DNA of 64,000 nt, taken from assembly GCA_963377175.1 (NCBI GenBank), contig CAUJNA010003321.1, positions 282,001 to 346,000 on the forward strand, in the 5' to 3' direction. The notes below the pieces were generated by a model that saw only the letters and a program-made list of their open reading frames with translations, was not told where the DNA came from and ran no database searches. The position numbers and the translations under genes were made by a program. Below, in pieces: positions 34,772 to 45,228 of the stretch. How positions within the stretch are numbered: position 1 is the stretch's first letter; every line of letters starts with the position of its first letter. Origin of the DNA: Effrenium voratum. Taxonomy: Eukaryota; Sar; Dinophyceae; Suessiales; Symbiodiniaceae.

Positions 34772-34991
34772 GTAGCCACCAGAATGAGAGACATGGGAAA
34801 ACCATCCGTTTCTCCAACCATCCGTCTTTTTGGACCCACAAACCAAAAGGTGAGTAGTTGCTGGGCCCCCCAGCCAGTCGTGCCCTTTCTCACCCACTTT
34901 TTTGGTTGGGAGGGTGAGAATTCCCCTACCAAAATAGACAAAACAGAAAAAGTTGGCACTCTTATTCTAAGCTCTCTACTGGAGGACCTAG
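34772..34991 (+). repeat. 225-bp duplicate including a family A copy, 2
   Basis: Partner of 31046-31270. The shared flank shows the family A copy moved or duplicated with its host segment. Confidence 0.8.
34861..34991 (+). mobile_element. Family A copy 15
   Basis: CTGGGCCCCCCAGCCAGTCG ... CTACTGGAGGACCTAG. Confidence 0.85.
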
Positions 34992-35303
34992 TTTATGCTT
35001 TTAAAGGGAAACTGAAAGGAACACCCATTTGGGAAACGAGCATACTTTGCTTGGAAGTCCCTTGTTTCAGGTTTCAAGATTTGCAGATAAGGTCCCAGTT
35101 GCTTGTTTCGGTCCGAGTTGTCCCCCACAAACACAGGTCGACCCCTTCCCTTCCAAAGGGGGTTTTGAGCTTCCTCCGAACTGTGGTTTGGAGCCCGCCG
35201 GTTTAGAGGTTCGCAAAAGCCAGAGGCCGCAATCCCCCAAACCACCTGAGGTCCTTGCTCACTGGTGCGAGAGATGCCGGGAATGAGAAATGGAAAGATG
35301 CCT

Positions 35304-35417
35304 ATATATAGCTGTGGGTCAAAAATACACACCCCAAAAGGAACCCTGGTAAATGGAAACAGGGACTGTAACCTGCGGTCCCCTGGTGGTTTGATTTTGA
35401 CCCACCCCCATATATAA
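35304..35417. mobile_element. Family C 4
   Basis: ATATATA at both flanks; GCTGTGGGTCAAAAATACAC ... GGTGGTTTGATTTTGACCCA. Confidence 0.7.
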
Positions 35418-35587
35418 ACCATCCCCGATTTGGTTCCAATTACTCGGAAATCCCCCACAAATCGGTTCATTCTCCCCGGTCATTCTAGCTATCGCACCAG
35501 CCAGCTTGTTCCCCTCGGTGGCATGTCAACCCCTTGAAACTTGGTGGCAAGCCCAGCCATCCCGTTAAAGATAGGGTGTTTAGACGA

Positions 35588-35872
35588 TATTTTTCGTTGG
35601 TTTAGCGGTTGAGTTTGCGAATCCACAAGTGAGTCAAACTCTCAGCAGATCTGAAAAGCGGGCAGCCCTGAAAAAGGGGTCCTGAGTTGCGGAAAGTAAC
35701 ACCACCAGCTTCAAACCTTCACTTTCGTGTTCAGGTCTTTTGTCTTCTCCACAGAGGTTGAGGTTGAGGTGGTTGAAGGATTGTTGATGTCGCCTTCCCG
35801 TTGTGCAGAACCCAAATATGGTCATATGCCCACTTTCTGAGTTCCTGGACTTTAGTCACTTCTCGGGCCTCC
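35588..35872 (+). repeat. About 300-bp dispersed duplicate, copy 2
   Basis: Partner of 27567-27862, with small indels (for example around TTGAGGTTGAGG). Confidence 0.85.
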
Positions 35873-36164
35873 GAATTTTTAGTGGCAAATATTACCAGTT
35901 CCACGCGACTTTTGTGGGCCAAGCCACTCCGGAAATGAGGTTCCGGTGGTACTGTCCAAAACGAGGTGGTTGGAGGGTGCTGGCAGGTGAGATACATCCT
36001 TTCATTTGTGTGTTATGTGTTTCATGTTCCCCACTCGATCGGACGTGAGGCGGTGTCTGGCGCTGTTGTCGTTTGTCTTGTTTGCTTGCTTTAAGTCATA
36101 AGTTGTTTTGTGTTTGATCGAAGTTTGTTTTTGTTTAGGGGAGGAGCTGTAGAATGGTTATCTT

Positions 36165-36285
36165 GCTGGTGCTCAGTAGGGAATGAGGGAATGAACAAGT
36201 CGGGATTTCCTTCAAGGAAACCACCAGTTGGATGTTTTGTTTGGGGGGGCATTCCATTTCTCATTCCCGGCATCTCTCGCACCGA
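36165..36285. mobile_element. Family G 5
   Basis: GCTGGTGCTCAGTAGGGAAT ... ATTCCATTTCTCATTCCCGG. A fragment recurs at about 35270-35295. Confidence 0.65.
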
Positions 36286-36372
36286 TCGCAAGTTACAGAA
36301 CGGTTATAGGCCTCAAAAAAGCAAAAACGAGCCGCCCGACCTAAGTAGCTGCTTCACCACTTGCGCCCTTAC

Positions 36373-36492
36373 TAGGTCCCCCCAGTAGTACCCTTTTACC
36401 CTTTTCTTGGGGAGGGTTCCCCTACTAAAATAGACGAAACAGAAAAAGACATCGGGTACCCTAAACCCTAACCTCTCGACTGGAGGACCTAG
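36373..36492 (+). mobile_element. Family A copy 16
   Basis: CTAGGTCCCCCCAGTAGTAC ... CGACTGGAGGACCTAG. Confidence 0.85.
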
Positions 36493-36543
36493 AATACACC
36501 CGTCTATTTTCAACCAAACTCACCAACCAAACATGGACACCTG

Positions 36544-36657
36544 TAACATTGACCCCATATGAGTCAACCCCAGTTGATTAAGTTCGGGCTCCCCACTAAA
36601 CCCAAACAAAAGTACCCTATTAACAAGCTGGGGTTGATTCATATGGGGTTAACAGTA
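36544..36657. mobile_element. Family E 3 (diverged)
   Basis: TAACATTGACCCCATATGAG ... GATTCATATGGGGTTAACA. A left-arm fragment recurs at about 37043-37075, and a related right half at about 18047-18127. Confidence 0.65.
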
Positions 36658-37107
36658 TGTCTCTAGTGGTGCTCCTTTTGGTTTCCCCTTGAAGCCACAA
36701 ACGAGGCTGGCCCCAACAAAAGACGCCCCTCCCCCATATTTTACAGTTTGGGGGTGACATATGGAAGAGAGTCGCAGAAACACACGCATACAAACCTTTG
36801 CACCCCGGACAAATGACACCTATTGGGATTTCCTCTTCACATGGGTTGGATCCTAAGCAAATCTGGGAGGTGATTCATATCCTGGATTCCCAAAACCTCG
36901 GGGAGAGTATGGGGCTTCACCACTTGGGCCCTCAGCTCTCGATGTCTCCAACTACCAAATTCCAAGTACCAAATACCAAGCTTTTCCAAATGCTTATCTC
37001 GCTTTCAAGTCTGGCTCAGCTTCCTCCAAACTCACCAACCATGGACACCTTGACCCCATATGAATCAACCCCAGTTGAACTTCGGGCTTCACCACTTGGG
37101 CCCTCAG

Positions 37108-37262
37108 CTTCGAGCGGCTGGGATCGCGGCTGGCTCGATCCGAGTCGCCGAGGGCCAGGCCTTGGACAGCGCAGCACAGCAGCTGGCGCAGCTCCGGCTG
37201 CGCCTGGACACCGAGGCCCACTGGCAGGCCTTGCAGGCGTTCGGAGCCGACGAGCCGACGGG
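37108..37262 (+). CDS. Host exon, coiled-coil-like
   Basis: From acceptor CCCTCAG|: LRAAGIAAGSIRVAEGQALD, then QQLAQLRLRLDTEAHWQALQ. Strong codon-like GC bias. The acceptor neighbourhood (GGCTTCACCACTTGGGCCCT) is duplicated at about 36912-36931. The 3' end is uncertain. Confidence 0.55.
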
Positions 37263-37455
37263 ATGGGGGACGGGGGGACGGGGGGATGGATCGTCACGGG
37301 GGCTGGGGGGGAGTTGGGGGGAAGGGAGGGAGGGGGACCTAGAATAAGTCCGTAAAAAGCCCCAAATAAGCCCTTAAGGCCATTTTTACCCTGCCCCTCC
37401 CCTCCCTCCCCCCCCACCTCCCCCCAGCCCCCATGACGATCGAATTCGGCACGGG

Positions 37456-37578
37456 GAGCCCCCAGCCAGTCGTGCCCGACCTCCACCCCGTTTTTGGTTG
37501 GGGGAACCCTCTACTAAAATAGACTAAAAAGAACAAGTTGGTACCAACTTGTTCTAACCTATCTACTGGCGGACCTAG
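37456..37578 (+). mobile_element. Family A copy 17
   Basis: GAGCCCCCAGCCAGTCGTGC ... CTACTGGCGGACCTAG. Confidence 0.8.
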
Positions 37579-37837
37579 ATGTCTTGGCCATTCGCCATCC
37601 TTAGGTTTGTAAAGTTGGTTTGGGGGGGGGGGTTGGCTCCGGCTCTTTTCAAACGCCCGCTGTTTTCTCTCATTTGTTGTTTTGTTTTTTGAATGGTCTT
37701 GCGACAAGAAGGATCCTGTGGAAAGAATGGAAATGGAAGCTTCTCCTAGAATGACTCTTGGATGGACTATGACAAAAGAACGGAGACGCCAGCCCAAGAT
37801 GGTGGTTTTCCTTTTGGTTTCCCTTCAAACCCACAAC

Positions 37838-37969
37838 TCTAGGGGTACCTTCCCCATTCTTTCCAGGGATCCGAGTCTTCTCAGGCAACCATCAAAAACC
37901 CAGGGGAAAACGGCCGGTTTTTGAAAAGAACGATGGTTGAAAACAATGGAAAAGGAATCAACCCCTAGA
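37838..37969. mobile_element. Family D 3
   Basis: TCTAGGGGTACCTTCCCCAT ... AAGGAATCAACCCCTAGA. Reverse fragments of the family lie at 23640-23703 and about 37711-37752. Confidence 0.75.
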
Positions 37970-38498
37970 GGTGTGTGGGCTATTTTGTGTGGAGACCCCC
38001 CCCCCCCCAAAATACTGGGTTTCCTCTTGGTTTGTGTCTTTTTTAGGCCTTCGAATCAACCCCTGGAACAACAAAAAGGTGCCAACTCCAAAAAAGGACG
38101 AGGGCCGCCTCATATGCCAATGGAGGCGGCCTCTCTCTGTCAGCTCCCTCTGAAGGCGGCGAATTAGGGACCCCCAAAGGGAGGGCCATGGTTATTTACC
38201 AATTGAGTAGGCCTTAGTAAGGGCTTATCCTTGGCTTATCCAGGGATACTCCCCCCCCCCAGAGCCCCCCATAGGGGTTCCGATTTTTTTTTCTCCGAAA
38301 GGTTCGATCCCTTGGATCAGAACCCTGAGCAGGTTCCGTGCCAGCTCTTGGGGTTTATGGAGCGTGTATATCTTGGAAATTGCCCATCTAAAGGTCCAAA
38401 CACACAAATCCACAATTATTCCCCAGAATCAAGAGCTATGAATGCGTTTTCTTTTGGGGGTTCTTCTTCTGGTTGGCTTCTTTTTCTCCCCCTTACAG

Positions 38499-38549
38499 GC
38501 GGTGCGGCCACTGCCGGAGCTGGTGAGGCGCCGCCAGAGGGAAACCTGG
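38499..38549 (+). CDS. Host micro-exon, 17 codons
   Basis: AVRPLPELVRRRQRETW lies between acceptor CCTTACAG| and donor GTGCGT, phase 0 at both ends. Confidence 0.5.
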
Positions 38550-39732
38550 GTGCGTCTCTTTTGATGGACCCACTTTGGAGTTTCGGAGTGAAGCAAAAGG
38601 GACAAACAAAATGAGAGGCTTTTTGGAGGCATATTGTTTTTGCTGGATGCCATCCTGTCAGGAACATATCAAATGCAAGAGTGGAGGCCATGGCACTCAA
38701 TGAGAAGAGTCTGTTGAGAGTCCGCTGGGCGTCGGTGAAAGTGACGGTCAATAATATCGCTCAGAAGCTACGCTTGGGAGTATGCCTCGGACGTGTCAGA
38801 CATGTTGCTCGGAGGTCTCAAGTCTTGGTCAGACGCGCAAAGGTTGCTCAGAAGTATCGCTGAGAAGTGCCAAGTAGTGTTCGTCACAAGCCTCACTGAG
38901 ACTTTCGCAAAAGCTGGGCGACAATTTGTCGCTCAGGTGTCAAGTAGAGGTGTGGATCAAGTGTTTGCCTCCCTTTGCATCAAGTTTCTCGTGGAAGAAT
39001 CGCTCTGAAGTGCTTGGGATCGCCAGGTCGTCTATTCATGAGAGCGGTTCAGAAGCGCGCTTGGGCCAATATTTGTGTGTGTGTGTGAAAGAAGGAGACC
39101 CCCCAAAATATCATTGGTTTCTTTGTGGTTTGTCCAAACAACTCCGACCCATGTAACTCTCTAGAACCACCAATTCCCTTGAACGCCAAGTCCCCTTGCA
39201 ACCCCAACGAAGTCCGTTGAAACTCCAACGAAATTCCTTGAACACAACGAGCGTTGGCGGAAATGTCCTTTTCGAACTATATGGTGGCTGATCAAAATTC
39301 CCTTGGCCCCAAATGACCATGGGTAACTGTTCCCATTTAGTGGTTGAATCACTCATTTTGGTGGTAAGCAATGGTCATCCTTTTGATCTGGACCGTTGAA
39401 TCAACCCCCAAATATCAACTTCCAAGAATCAAGTAGAGGTTTGGGGCCAAACCTCCGAACCTCTCCATTAGGCGGGCGGCTTGTTTTCATTGAGCGACTC
39501 AACTCTCAATGGTCCCCTGACCCAAGTAGCCAGCTGTGAATACAGAGACTTCCCACTTCCTCCAGGGCTCGATTCCTTTTCCGTATTCTTTTCAGCCGAC
39601 GAATTCTTTCCAAAGAACCGGAGCCGCTTTCCCTTGGTTTCCGGAGCTTGGTGGAAAGCTTGTTGGATCCCCGGGACAGAATGCTTGGAAGGTACCCCGA
39701 GAAGCATACGTTGCGTACCTCCCTACCATGGC

Positions 39733-40008
39733 TTCGGGTCAAAAATGATCGTTTCCTGGACCCTCAAGCTACCCAAACGAATGCCGCGATTTCCTCATTT
39801 TTACTTTGATGCACTTTGCTTGGCGGTTAGGACTTTAACTTTTTGCCAACTAATGGGTTTTCCACTAAGCCACTAAAAGTTAAACTTTTAGCAGGGGAGC
39901 GGAAAGCAACCGAGTTTAGTGGTAGGTACCTAAAAAGGAATCCTGGGAAATGGGACCCAGGACTAAAACCTGCGATCTCCCGGTGGTGAAATTTTGACCC
40001 ATGGCCCA
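39733..40008. mobile_element. Family C 5 with nested insertion
   Basis: GCTTCGGGTCAAAAATGATC ... GGTGGTGAAATTTTGACCCA and TGGCC. The arms are separated by another repeat that includes TTAGGACTTTAACTTTTTGC. Confidence 0.5.
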
Positions 40009-40053
40009 TACTCGAAACGGTTTGGGCAGCTAGTGATTTCCCACTTCAGGCAG

Positions 40054-40148
40054 GCCGTGGGCTACCTGCTGGACCGCGCGGGCCGGGAGCTCTGCTGCTT
40101 CGAGGCCTTCTTCCCCCGCGGGGACCGCCAGGCGCGACGAAAAGAGAG
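40054..40148 (+). CDS. Host exon
   Basis: From acceptor CAGGCAG|: AVGYLLDRAGRELCCFEAFF, then PRGDRQARR. Very GC-rich. The 3' boundary is unclear. Confidence 0.5.
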
Positions 40149-40907
40149 ACGCGCGGGTGGAGTTGCGGCGGTGTTTGGAGCGAGAGGCCTTGAGGGGTGA
40201 ATTGGTAGCAAATAGTTTCAAGTTTTTGTTTTTGTGTTGTTTTTACTTTTACCATAAATAAACAGCTTTCTGGCAAGCCACAAACACTGTGAACTATAAA
40301 AGTAGCACGAAAATGAAGGGATCGCCTCCCTCCCCTTGGCCCCCTTGGGTGTTTGTTGGTATTTTCGTCGAATCAAATCAGAAGCCAGGGTGGCTGAACG
40401 GATTTCGCCCTGCCGATTGGAGGCCAGGAAACCCACGCTTGGTCTAGGGAGCTGTGAAGTAGAAGATCCAAAAGCACCGCCAAGGTAACCCTGTTTGGTG
40501 GTACCAGCCAAGGCCGGAGTGGGAAAAAGCCGTGGTGTGGTGAGGCTTTCCCTTTCGAAAGTTGCTGCTTCGACCTGTCGGATGGTTTCATCGGCAAACC
40601 AAGAGGAACTGGCGGAATGGCCTTCCAGAGCCGAGTCAGCTCTTCTTTTTTGGGCTTAAGAACTGCAGAGAAGTCGGCTTGGGAATTGTTTGAAGGCAAA
40701 GCTTTATGGGGGTCTGAGGGACCCCTATACTTGGTGGCTGTTCCTTGGCCTTTTAGCCTTTTAGTGTGCTTAGTGGGGCATTCCCGAATTTAACCCACTA
40801 AAGATTAGTCGCTTTTGGCGGGGGACCTGAAAAAGGACAGCCCAGTAAATATTTGCCCCATGGTTTTTTTGGCTGGCGAGGCTAATCATGGCTAGTCATT
40901 TGGCCAG

Positions 40908-40961
40908 GCCCTGGATCTCATCTTGGGACGGCTCTGCGAGCGCTGCCGGCAGGCGACTTGG
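40908..40961 (+). CDS. Host micro-exon, 18 codons
   Basis: ALDLILGRLCERCRQATW lies between acceptor TTGGCCAG| and donor GTGAAA, phase 0 at both ends. It ends in TGG|GTG like the exons at 38499 and 26309. Confidence 0.5.
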
Positions 40962-41376
40962 GTGAAAACCTCAGCGGAACGCTTTTCACCGGAACTGCTT
41001 GCTGAAATTAGTTTGTTTGCTTTTTGTGTTGTTTTTTGCTCTCCTTTTTTTTTTAAAACTGCGCACCTGTTGGTTTTCAAGGGGATGGTTTTCACTACTT
41101 CAAGTTGTTTGTTCTCATGTTTTCCAGGGGGTCTAGTTTTTTTTTTTTTTTTTTTAAGGAAGCACACAAAAAACACAAGTTGAACTTTGGGATCCGTCTC
41201 TTTCGGCGCAGAGCGTTTTTGGTGTTCTTTTGCTTCACAACTTGAGGCCCCGAAAGCTGAGAGGAAAGGTTAAGAGCTTTCGGGGTCGAAGGCTGAGTTG
41301 TTTGTTTGGAGGCCCAGGTGTCCCAGTAACTCAAGGCAGCAAGCCAGGTGTCTACAGCATGTGGGAGATGTTATAG

Positions 41377-41493
41377 CTAGGTCCCCCAGTGCCCGAGCTC
41401 TCACCCCTTTGGTTGGGAGATTACGTTCCCCTACTCAATGGACAGAAAAGAGTTGGTACCAACTTATTCTAAGCTCTCAAATCTGGAGGACCT
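41377..41493 (+). mobile_element. Family A copy 18
   Basis: CTAGGTCCCCCAGTGCCCGA ... AATCTGGAGGACCT. Last copy before the 18-kb block. Confidence 0.85.
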
Positions 41494-41499
41494 TTCGGG

Positions 41500-41950
41500 G
41501 TGATGGAAGGCTTCGGAGGTTTGGAGGGGAACTCTGCTTCGGCCGAGGTCTTGCGCGGGAATCAATACCTTTGGGCCCGGGCTGGTGCGAGTGACCCATA
41601 CATAGCTCAATGCAGATCTGTTTGTGGGGCGAATCACAACAAGGTGTTAGTTTTCTACGGCAGCAAAACGAACATCGCCGAGAGATATGTTCTGCGACCG
41701 TGGAAGGCTTCCTCGTGAACTGGGGGAAAACGACTGTACGTTTCTTTTTCAAGGGTCTGTTGGGAATTCCCGGCGTGGAATCATTTGAAATCGCTAGCGC
41801 AGACTGCGGCTTGGACCCGTTGAAATGGTTGGAGGGCCAGCAACCTTTCAGCTGGGCTCACTTCCTGGGTCCTCGGACCCTAAAAACCTTGTGGGAAGAC
41901 CATGAAATGTGGCAAACACACAGGCTTGGGAGCTTGTTTCGGCCCACCAA
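41500..41950 (+). CDS. Two overlapping coding-like frames, possible terminal host exon
   Basis: Just after a family A copy, one frame reads LRGNQYLWARAGASDPYIAQ and VLVFYGSKTNIAERYVLRPW before a stop at 41718. Another frame continues as GLLGIPGVESFEIASADCGL and LKWLEGQQPFSWAHFLGP to about 41930. They cannot both be read without a frameshift or intron. No family recognised. Confidence 0.35.
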
Positions 41951-41954
41951 CGCC

Positions 41955-42226
41955 CCAAACCCCTGAAACAGCCAAAAACCAAAACCCCAAAACCCCAATT
42001 AAAACCCTCAAACAACCCACAACCCCAAAACTTCAAAACCCCAATCAAAACCCGCACAAAACCCCAAAACCCCAAAACCCCAATCAACACCCGCACAAAA
42101 CCCCAAAACCCCAATCAAAACCCGCACAAGACCCCAAAACCCCAATCAACACCCTCAAAAACCTCAAAAACCCAAAACCACAATCAAAGCCCTCAAAAAC
42201 CCCAAAACCCCAAACCCCCAATCAAA
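41955..42226 (+). repeat. C4A4-like minisatellite abutting the element
   Basis: Tandem CCCCAAAACCCCAATCAAAA units with variants (CGCACAAAA, CCTCAAAAA), irregular spacing of roughly 30-40 bp. It ends immediately before the left ACTT and TIR. Confidence 0.8.
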
Positions 42227-42230
42227 ACTT
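42227..42230. repeat. ACTT direct repeat, left flank
   Basis: ACTT abuts the left tip, and the same four bases follow the right tip at 60646-60649. This is a possible 4-bp target-site duplication; four bases alone are weak evidence. Confidence 0.45.
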
Positions 42231-42290
42231 AAGCCCATTTCATGGCATTTGGGGACGATTTCATGACATATAGCCATCCTTTCATATAGC
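42231..42290 (+). repeat. Left terminal inverted repeat with subterminal iterons
   Basis: This is the left tip of the candidate element. The motif ATTTCATGGCAT (42237-42248) recurs as ATTTCATGACAT (42258-42269), a 21-bp step, and more weakly as CTTTCATATAGC (42279-42290), again 21 bp on. It directly follows the C4A4-like minisatellite. Confidence 0.6.
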
Positions 42291-42385
42291 CATCCTTTCT
42301 GAACTATGTCGAAAAGTCTTGCAGTATAGGCCACCCTCTCGGCCTTGTCCCTTACCCCCCTGGCAACCCTTCGCTCATTGTGTTT

Positions 42386-42558
42386 TGGCCGGCCGCGCCC
42401 GCGCTGCTACTTTGATCAAAACTCTGCTCTACGGCAAGTACAGCCTTGCGATTGCCCGGCGCTCAGTGCGGGGCTCACAACAACCTCAACACCTGACCAT
42501 CAGCAAGTTCCAAATCCGTCGGTACGAAGTAGAGAGGCTTGCCTCGGCGAAGTGCTGA
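42386..42558 (+). CDS. Weak plus-strand ORF near the left end of the element
   Basis: An open stretch with TLIKTLLYGKYSLAIARRSV and LTISKFQIRRYEVERLASAK before TGA. It is coding-like but opposite in strand to every other recognised gene of the element. Unrecognised; it may be chance. Confidence 0.25.
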
Positions 42559-42932
42559 TGATGCAAAGCGATATAATTATAACGCCGACAACCTGTTACA
42601 AACTTGTGCAAACCAGGCGCGGGGTGAAATCTCGTTAAGCTCCGACGCCATTTTGACACGCCAAAGGCGCTGAAGAGTCTTACTGACTTCCAAGGCCTGG
42701 TTGGTCAAAAGCAGAAACAATAATTATGGTTAAACTCAACGAAAGGGCCTTGTTCGGGAAAGCGCTGGCAATGTTGCCATACTTGCACGAGCCAATGTTG
42801 TCCTCTCCCGTCATGACATACTGGTAGTGCAGCTTGGTAGCTTTGGGCTCCACTCGAAAATAGTCATCGCCCGAACCTTATGGAAAGCAGCGCTTTTCGA
42901 ACAGGGAACTCCAAGCATAACAGCAAATTTAC

Positions 42933-43172
42933 AGGTGAGATGCGATCGCCCACCGCCGACGGGCGTTCACACACATGTCCGCATATGGACACGTCGACGA
43001 GGCCAGCGGACTCTAACTCGTGTAAGACTTCACGAATACAAGCAGGTTCCGAGTCCTCATATGAGGATTGTCGTCCTTCGGCCGAAACCTCCATTATCAC
43101 AAGGTCGGTGTCGGCTGTGAATTGGCACGTCATCAAATTGGGAATTTCATCACCTAGGCCCAGGTCGTTCAT
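42933..43172 (-). CDS. Unknown acidic protein, first exon
   Basis: A Met-initiated 80-codon stretch (MNDLGLGDEIPNLMTCQF, IREVLHELESAGLVDVSI) ends exactly at the donor GTAAAT. The acidic composition and clean donor support a real exon. It is the gene nearest the left TIR. Continuation exons between 42.3 and 42.9 kb were not identified. Confidence 0.5.
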
Positions 43173-43639
43173 GCAATGATGTTGCGGCTCAAGTTCAACG
43201 TTGCGTGATGCATATCAAACTCGCCAAGTTGACATGAAGGTGAAGCGGCCTTTTTTACCCCGCTACATTGCTATTGATTTGCCTTGGCTATAGCACGCTT
43301 CAGGCCTATCCTCAGGCTGATGTGCTTTTGAAGGTACCTTCTGTAAGCATTGCATGTGACCTTTCACTGAGCTCAAAGTGCTTTGTAACTCGCATCCCCT
43401 GATTTGACCTGAAGAGCGTGCCTACCGGCAAGGCTAAAGCCCACGTCCTGTCATTTTGCAGGAATGTCAAAATAGTTGATTCAGCCCGAAAAGCTCACGA
43501 GATTTTCCTCCGCTTCTGCTCTTGCTCCGGCATATTCTTAATGGCATTGGCGCGGATCGGATGCGTTTGCCACCTTGGCTTTGCGATTGCTAGGGATAGG
43601 GGTGGCAGGGTTGAAACCTACAAACAAAAAGAGCTGCAG

Positions 43640-45228
43640 CTAAGTGTTTATCTTGTTGTCATGGCACAGCTCACGAGCACGTTTCAAAGCCTCTTTCGGA
43701 GCCATGCCCTCCTCCTTCAACCTAGCCGTCTCAGTCTTGGCAAACTTCCAGAACTCGCAGCGGAGGTCCTGAAGCTTCTCCTTGTCATCGTCCTGGTCCG
43801 GCGCGGCGCCACAAAGGGTTGAATGATGGAAGGGTGAAGTCGTTGGTTGAGAGGGTTGGTTGAAACGGGGCGGTTTCAAGGGCTGCTTGAGTTGAATGAA
43901 AGAGTTGTTTGAAAGGGAGTATTGAAAGAGTTGGTTGCGGGGGCCAAATGAAGACGATTGATTGAAATGGCGGATTGAAAGGGTTGGCTGAAGGGTTCAG
44001 TAGGGTTGGTTGTTCGAAATGATTGAAAGGGCTGATTGAGAGGGTTGGTTGAAAGGGCAGATCATACGGGTGGGTTGAACAAGGGTTCAGCTTAAGAGGC
44101 TTGATTAAAAGGGTTCACTGAAAGAGTTGATTGGCAAGGTTGATTATCAGATTGAGAACCATGGTTGAGAGGGATTGTTGAAGGGGTTGGTTGAAAGGGT
44201 CTGCTTGATACGGTTAATTGACAGCGATTGTTGATGATCAAAAAGAAAACAGTATGTTCATTTCGACTCTTTGCTCCTGCTCATTGGCTTTGACCTTGCC
44301 CTTGCTCTTGGCTTTGGGTGCTCCAGCAGCTCTCTTGGTGGCAGCTGAAGGCATGGCTGCTGTGGACCTGGCCTTTGGCTTTGGGGTAGCTCGCTTGTTG
44401 GTGGCTGGGGGCGCTTTGTTGGCATCCTCAGTTTTTTGACCGGCTGCTGATTTCTTGGATCTGGCCTTCGGCTTGGGGGCAGGTTTCTTGGCAGCCTCAG
44501 TCTTCGGCTCTGGGGTCGGTTGCGCTTTCTCATTGGTGGCAGGTGTCGCTAGGTTGGCATCCTCAGTGCCTTGAACGGCGGCAGGGTTGGGACCTTCAAG
44601 GGTTGGGCATGGTGTTGCATCTGCATTGCGTTTGCCCCTGCCTCGCCCCCGCCCTCGGCCCCGCCCCTGCCCTCCTTTTGCTGAGTGCGCCTTTGCTTTT
44701 GCCTTTGGCGCCCCAGCCCGTGCCAAGGCAATTCGAGCGGCAACCGCGTGGATGCCCAGACTGGGCTTCGGGGCATCTTTGTTCGCAGTGTTGGCTGCGG
44801 TTGGCTTGGCTGCTGCCGCTGGCTCATCATCGGTAGGCGGTTGTTCACATTCATCTTCATCTGGATCATTGGGGTCCCTCTTAGGATTTGCTTCTTTTTT
44901 CAAATCTCTCAGCCCGGCCTTGACCTTGGCTGAAAGCGCCTCAACCCTTTTGTCAGATACCTCAGCGCAAGCCTCTGCGGAGGTCATTGGTAACTTGTTG
45001 TTGGGCTCATTGGCTTTTCGTGTGGGGCGAGGATTGTAGGGCGACAGGATGTCCAGGCGAAGCGTGGTTTCCGAGTCCTTGGCAACAGGTGGTTCCAGCC
45101 AAGCGCCAAGAGGTGGGAAGCCCAAAGAGCAAATGATTTAGCTCACTTTTAAATGCTTTCAGGTGTCATTGCTGCTTTGAGAGTCATCCCGAATCACAAC
45201 CGGCTGCCTTGTAGGAGGGGTAACGGCC
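43640..45228 (-). CDS. Lys/Ala/Pro-rich basic protein with an acidic-helical C-terminus
   Basis: A likely start MAVTPPTRQPVVIRDDSQSS lies at 45228. The main exon (~45070-44240) begins after CCAAG at DSETTLRLDI and is then dominated by Ala, Lys and Pro with a Gly-Arg run. It includes AKKPAPKPKARSKKSA, which resembles a histone H1-like DNA-binding tail. The terminal exon (~43826-43640) reads RCEFWKFAKTETARLKEEGM and ends DNKINT before TAG. The two parts are separated by a degenerate TTGAAAGGGTTGG repeat. Inferred role: nucleic-acid or chromatin binding. Assignment of both exons to one gene rests on order and strand only. Confidence 0.5.
43826..44225. repeat. Degenerate TTGAAAGGGTTGG-type repeat
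   Basis: About 400 bp of loosely tandem GGTTGGTTGAAAGGG and GATTGAAAGGG words with no fixed period, lying between two minus-strand exons and probably an intron. No other signal seen here. Confidence 0.6.

Larger units (their letters stand above)
34992..37100. other. Intron-like DNA without a supported exon
   Basis: Packed with nested repeats: families C, G, A and E and the 300-bp duplicate. Confidence 0.45.

Noticed and set aside
37437..37455. cDNA-library adaptor remnant (GAATTCGGCACG)
   Set aside because: One mismatch to the usual adaptor and it continues into a native family A copy; most likely coincidence, though worth a contamination check.
41955..42226. Telomere or telomere-addition site
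   Set aside because: Units are irregular and internal, and dinoflagellate telomeres are reported as TTTAGGG-type; treated as a minisatellite.
44218..45039. Leu/Ala-rich plus ORFs opposite the basic protein
   Set aside because: Antisense shadows of the K/A/P-rich minus-strand exon.
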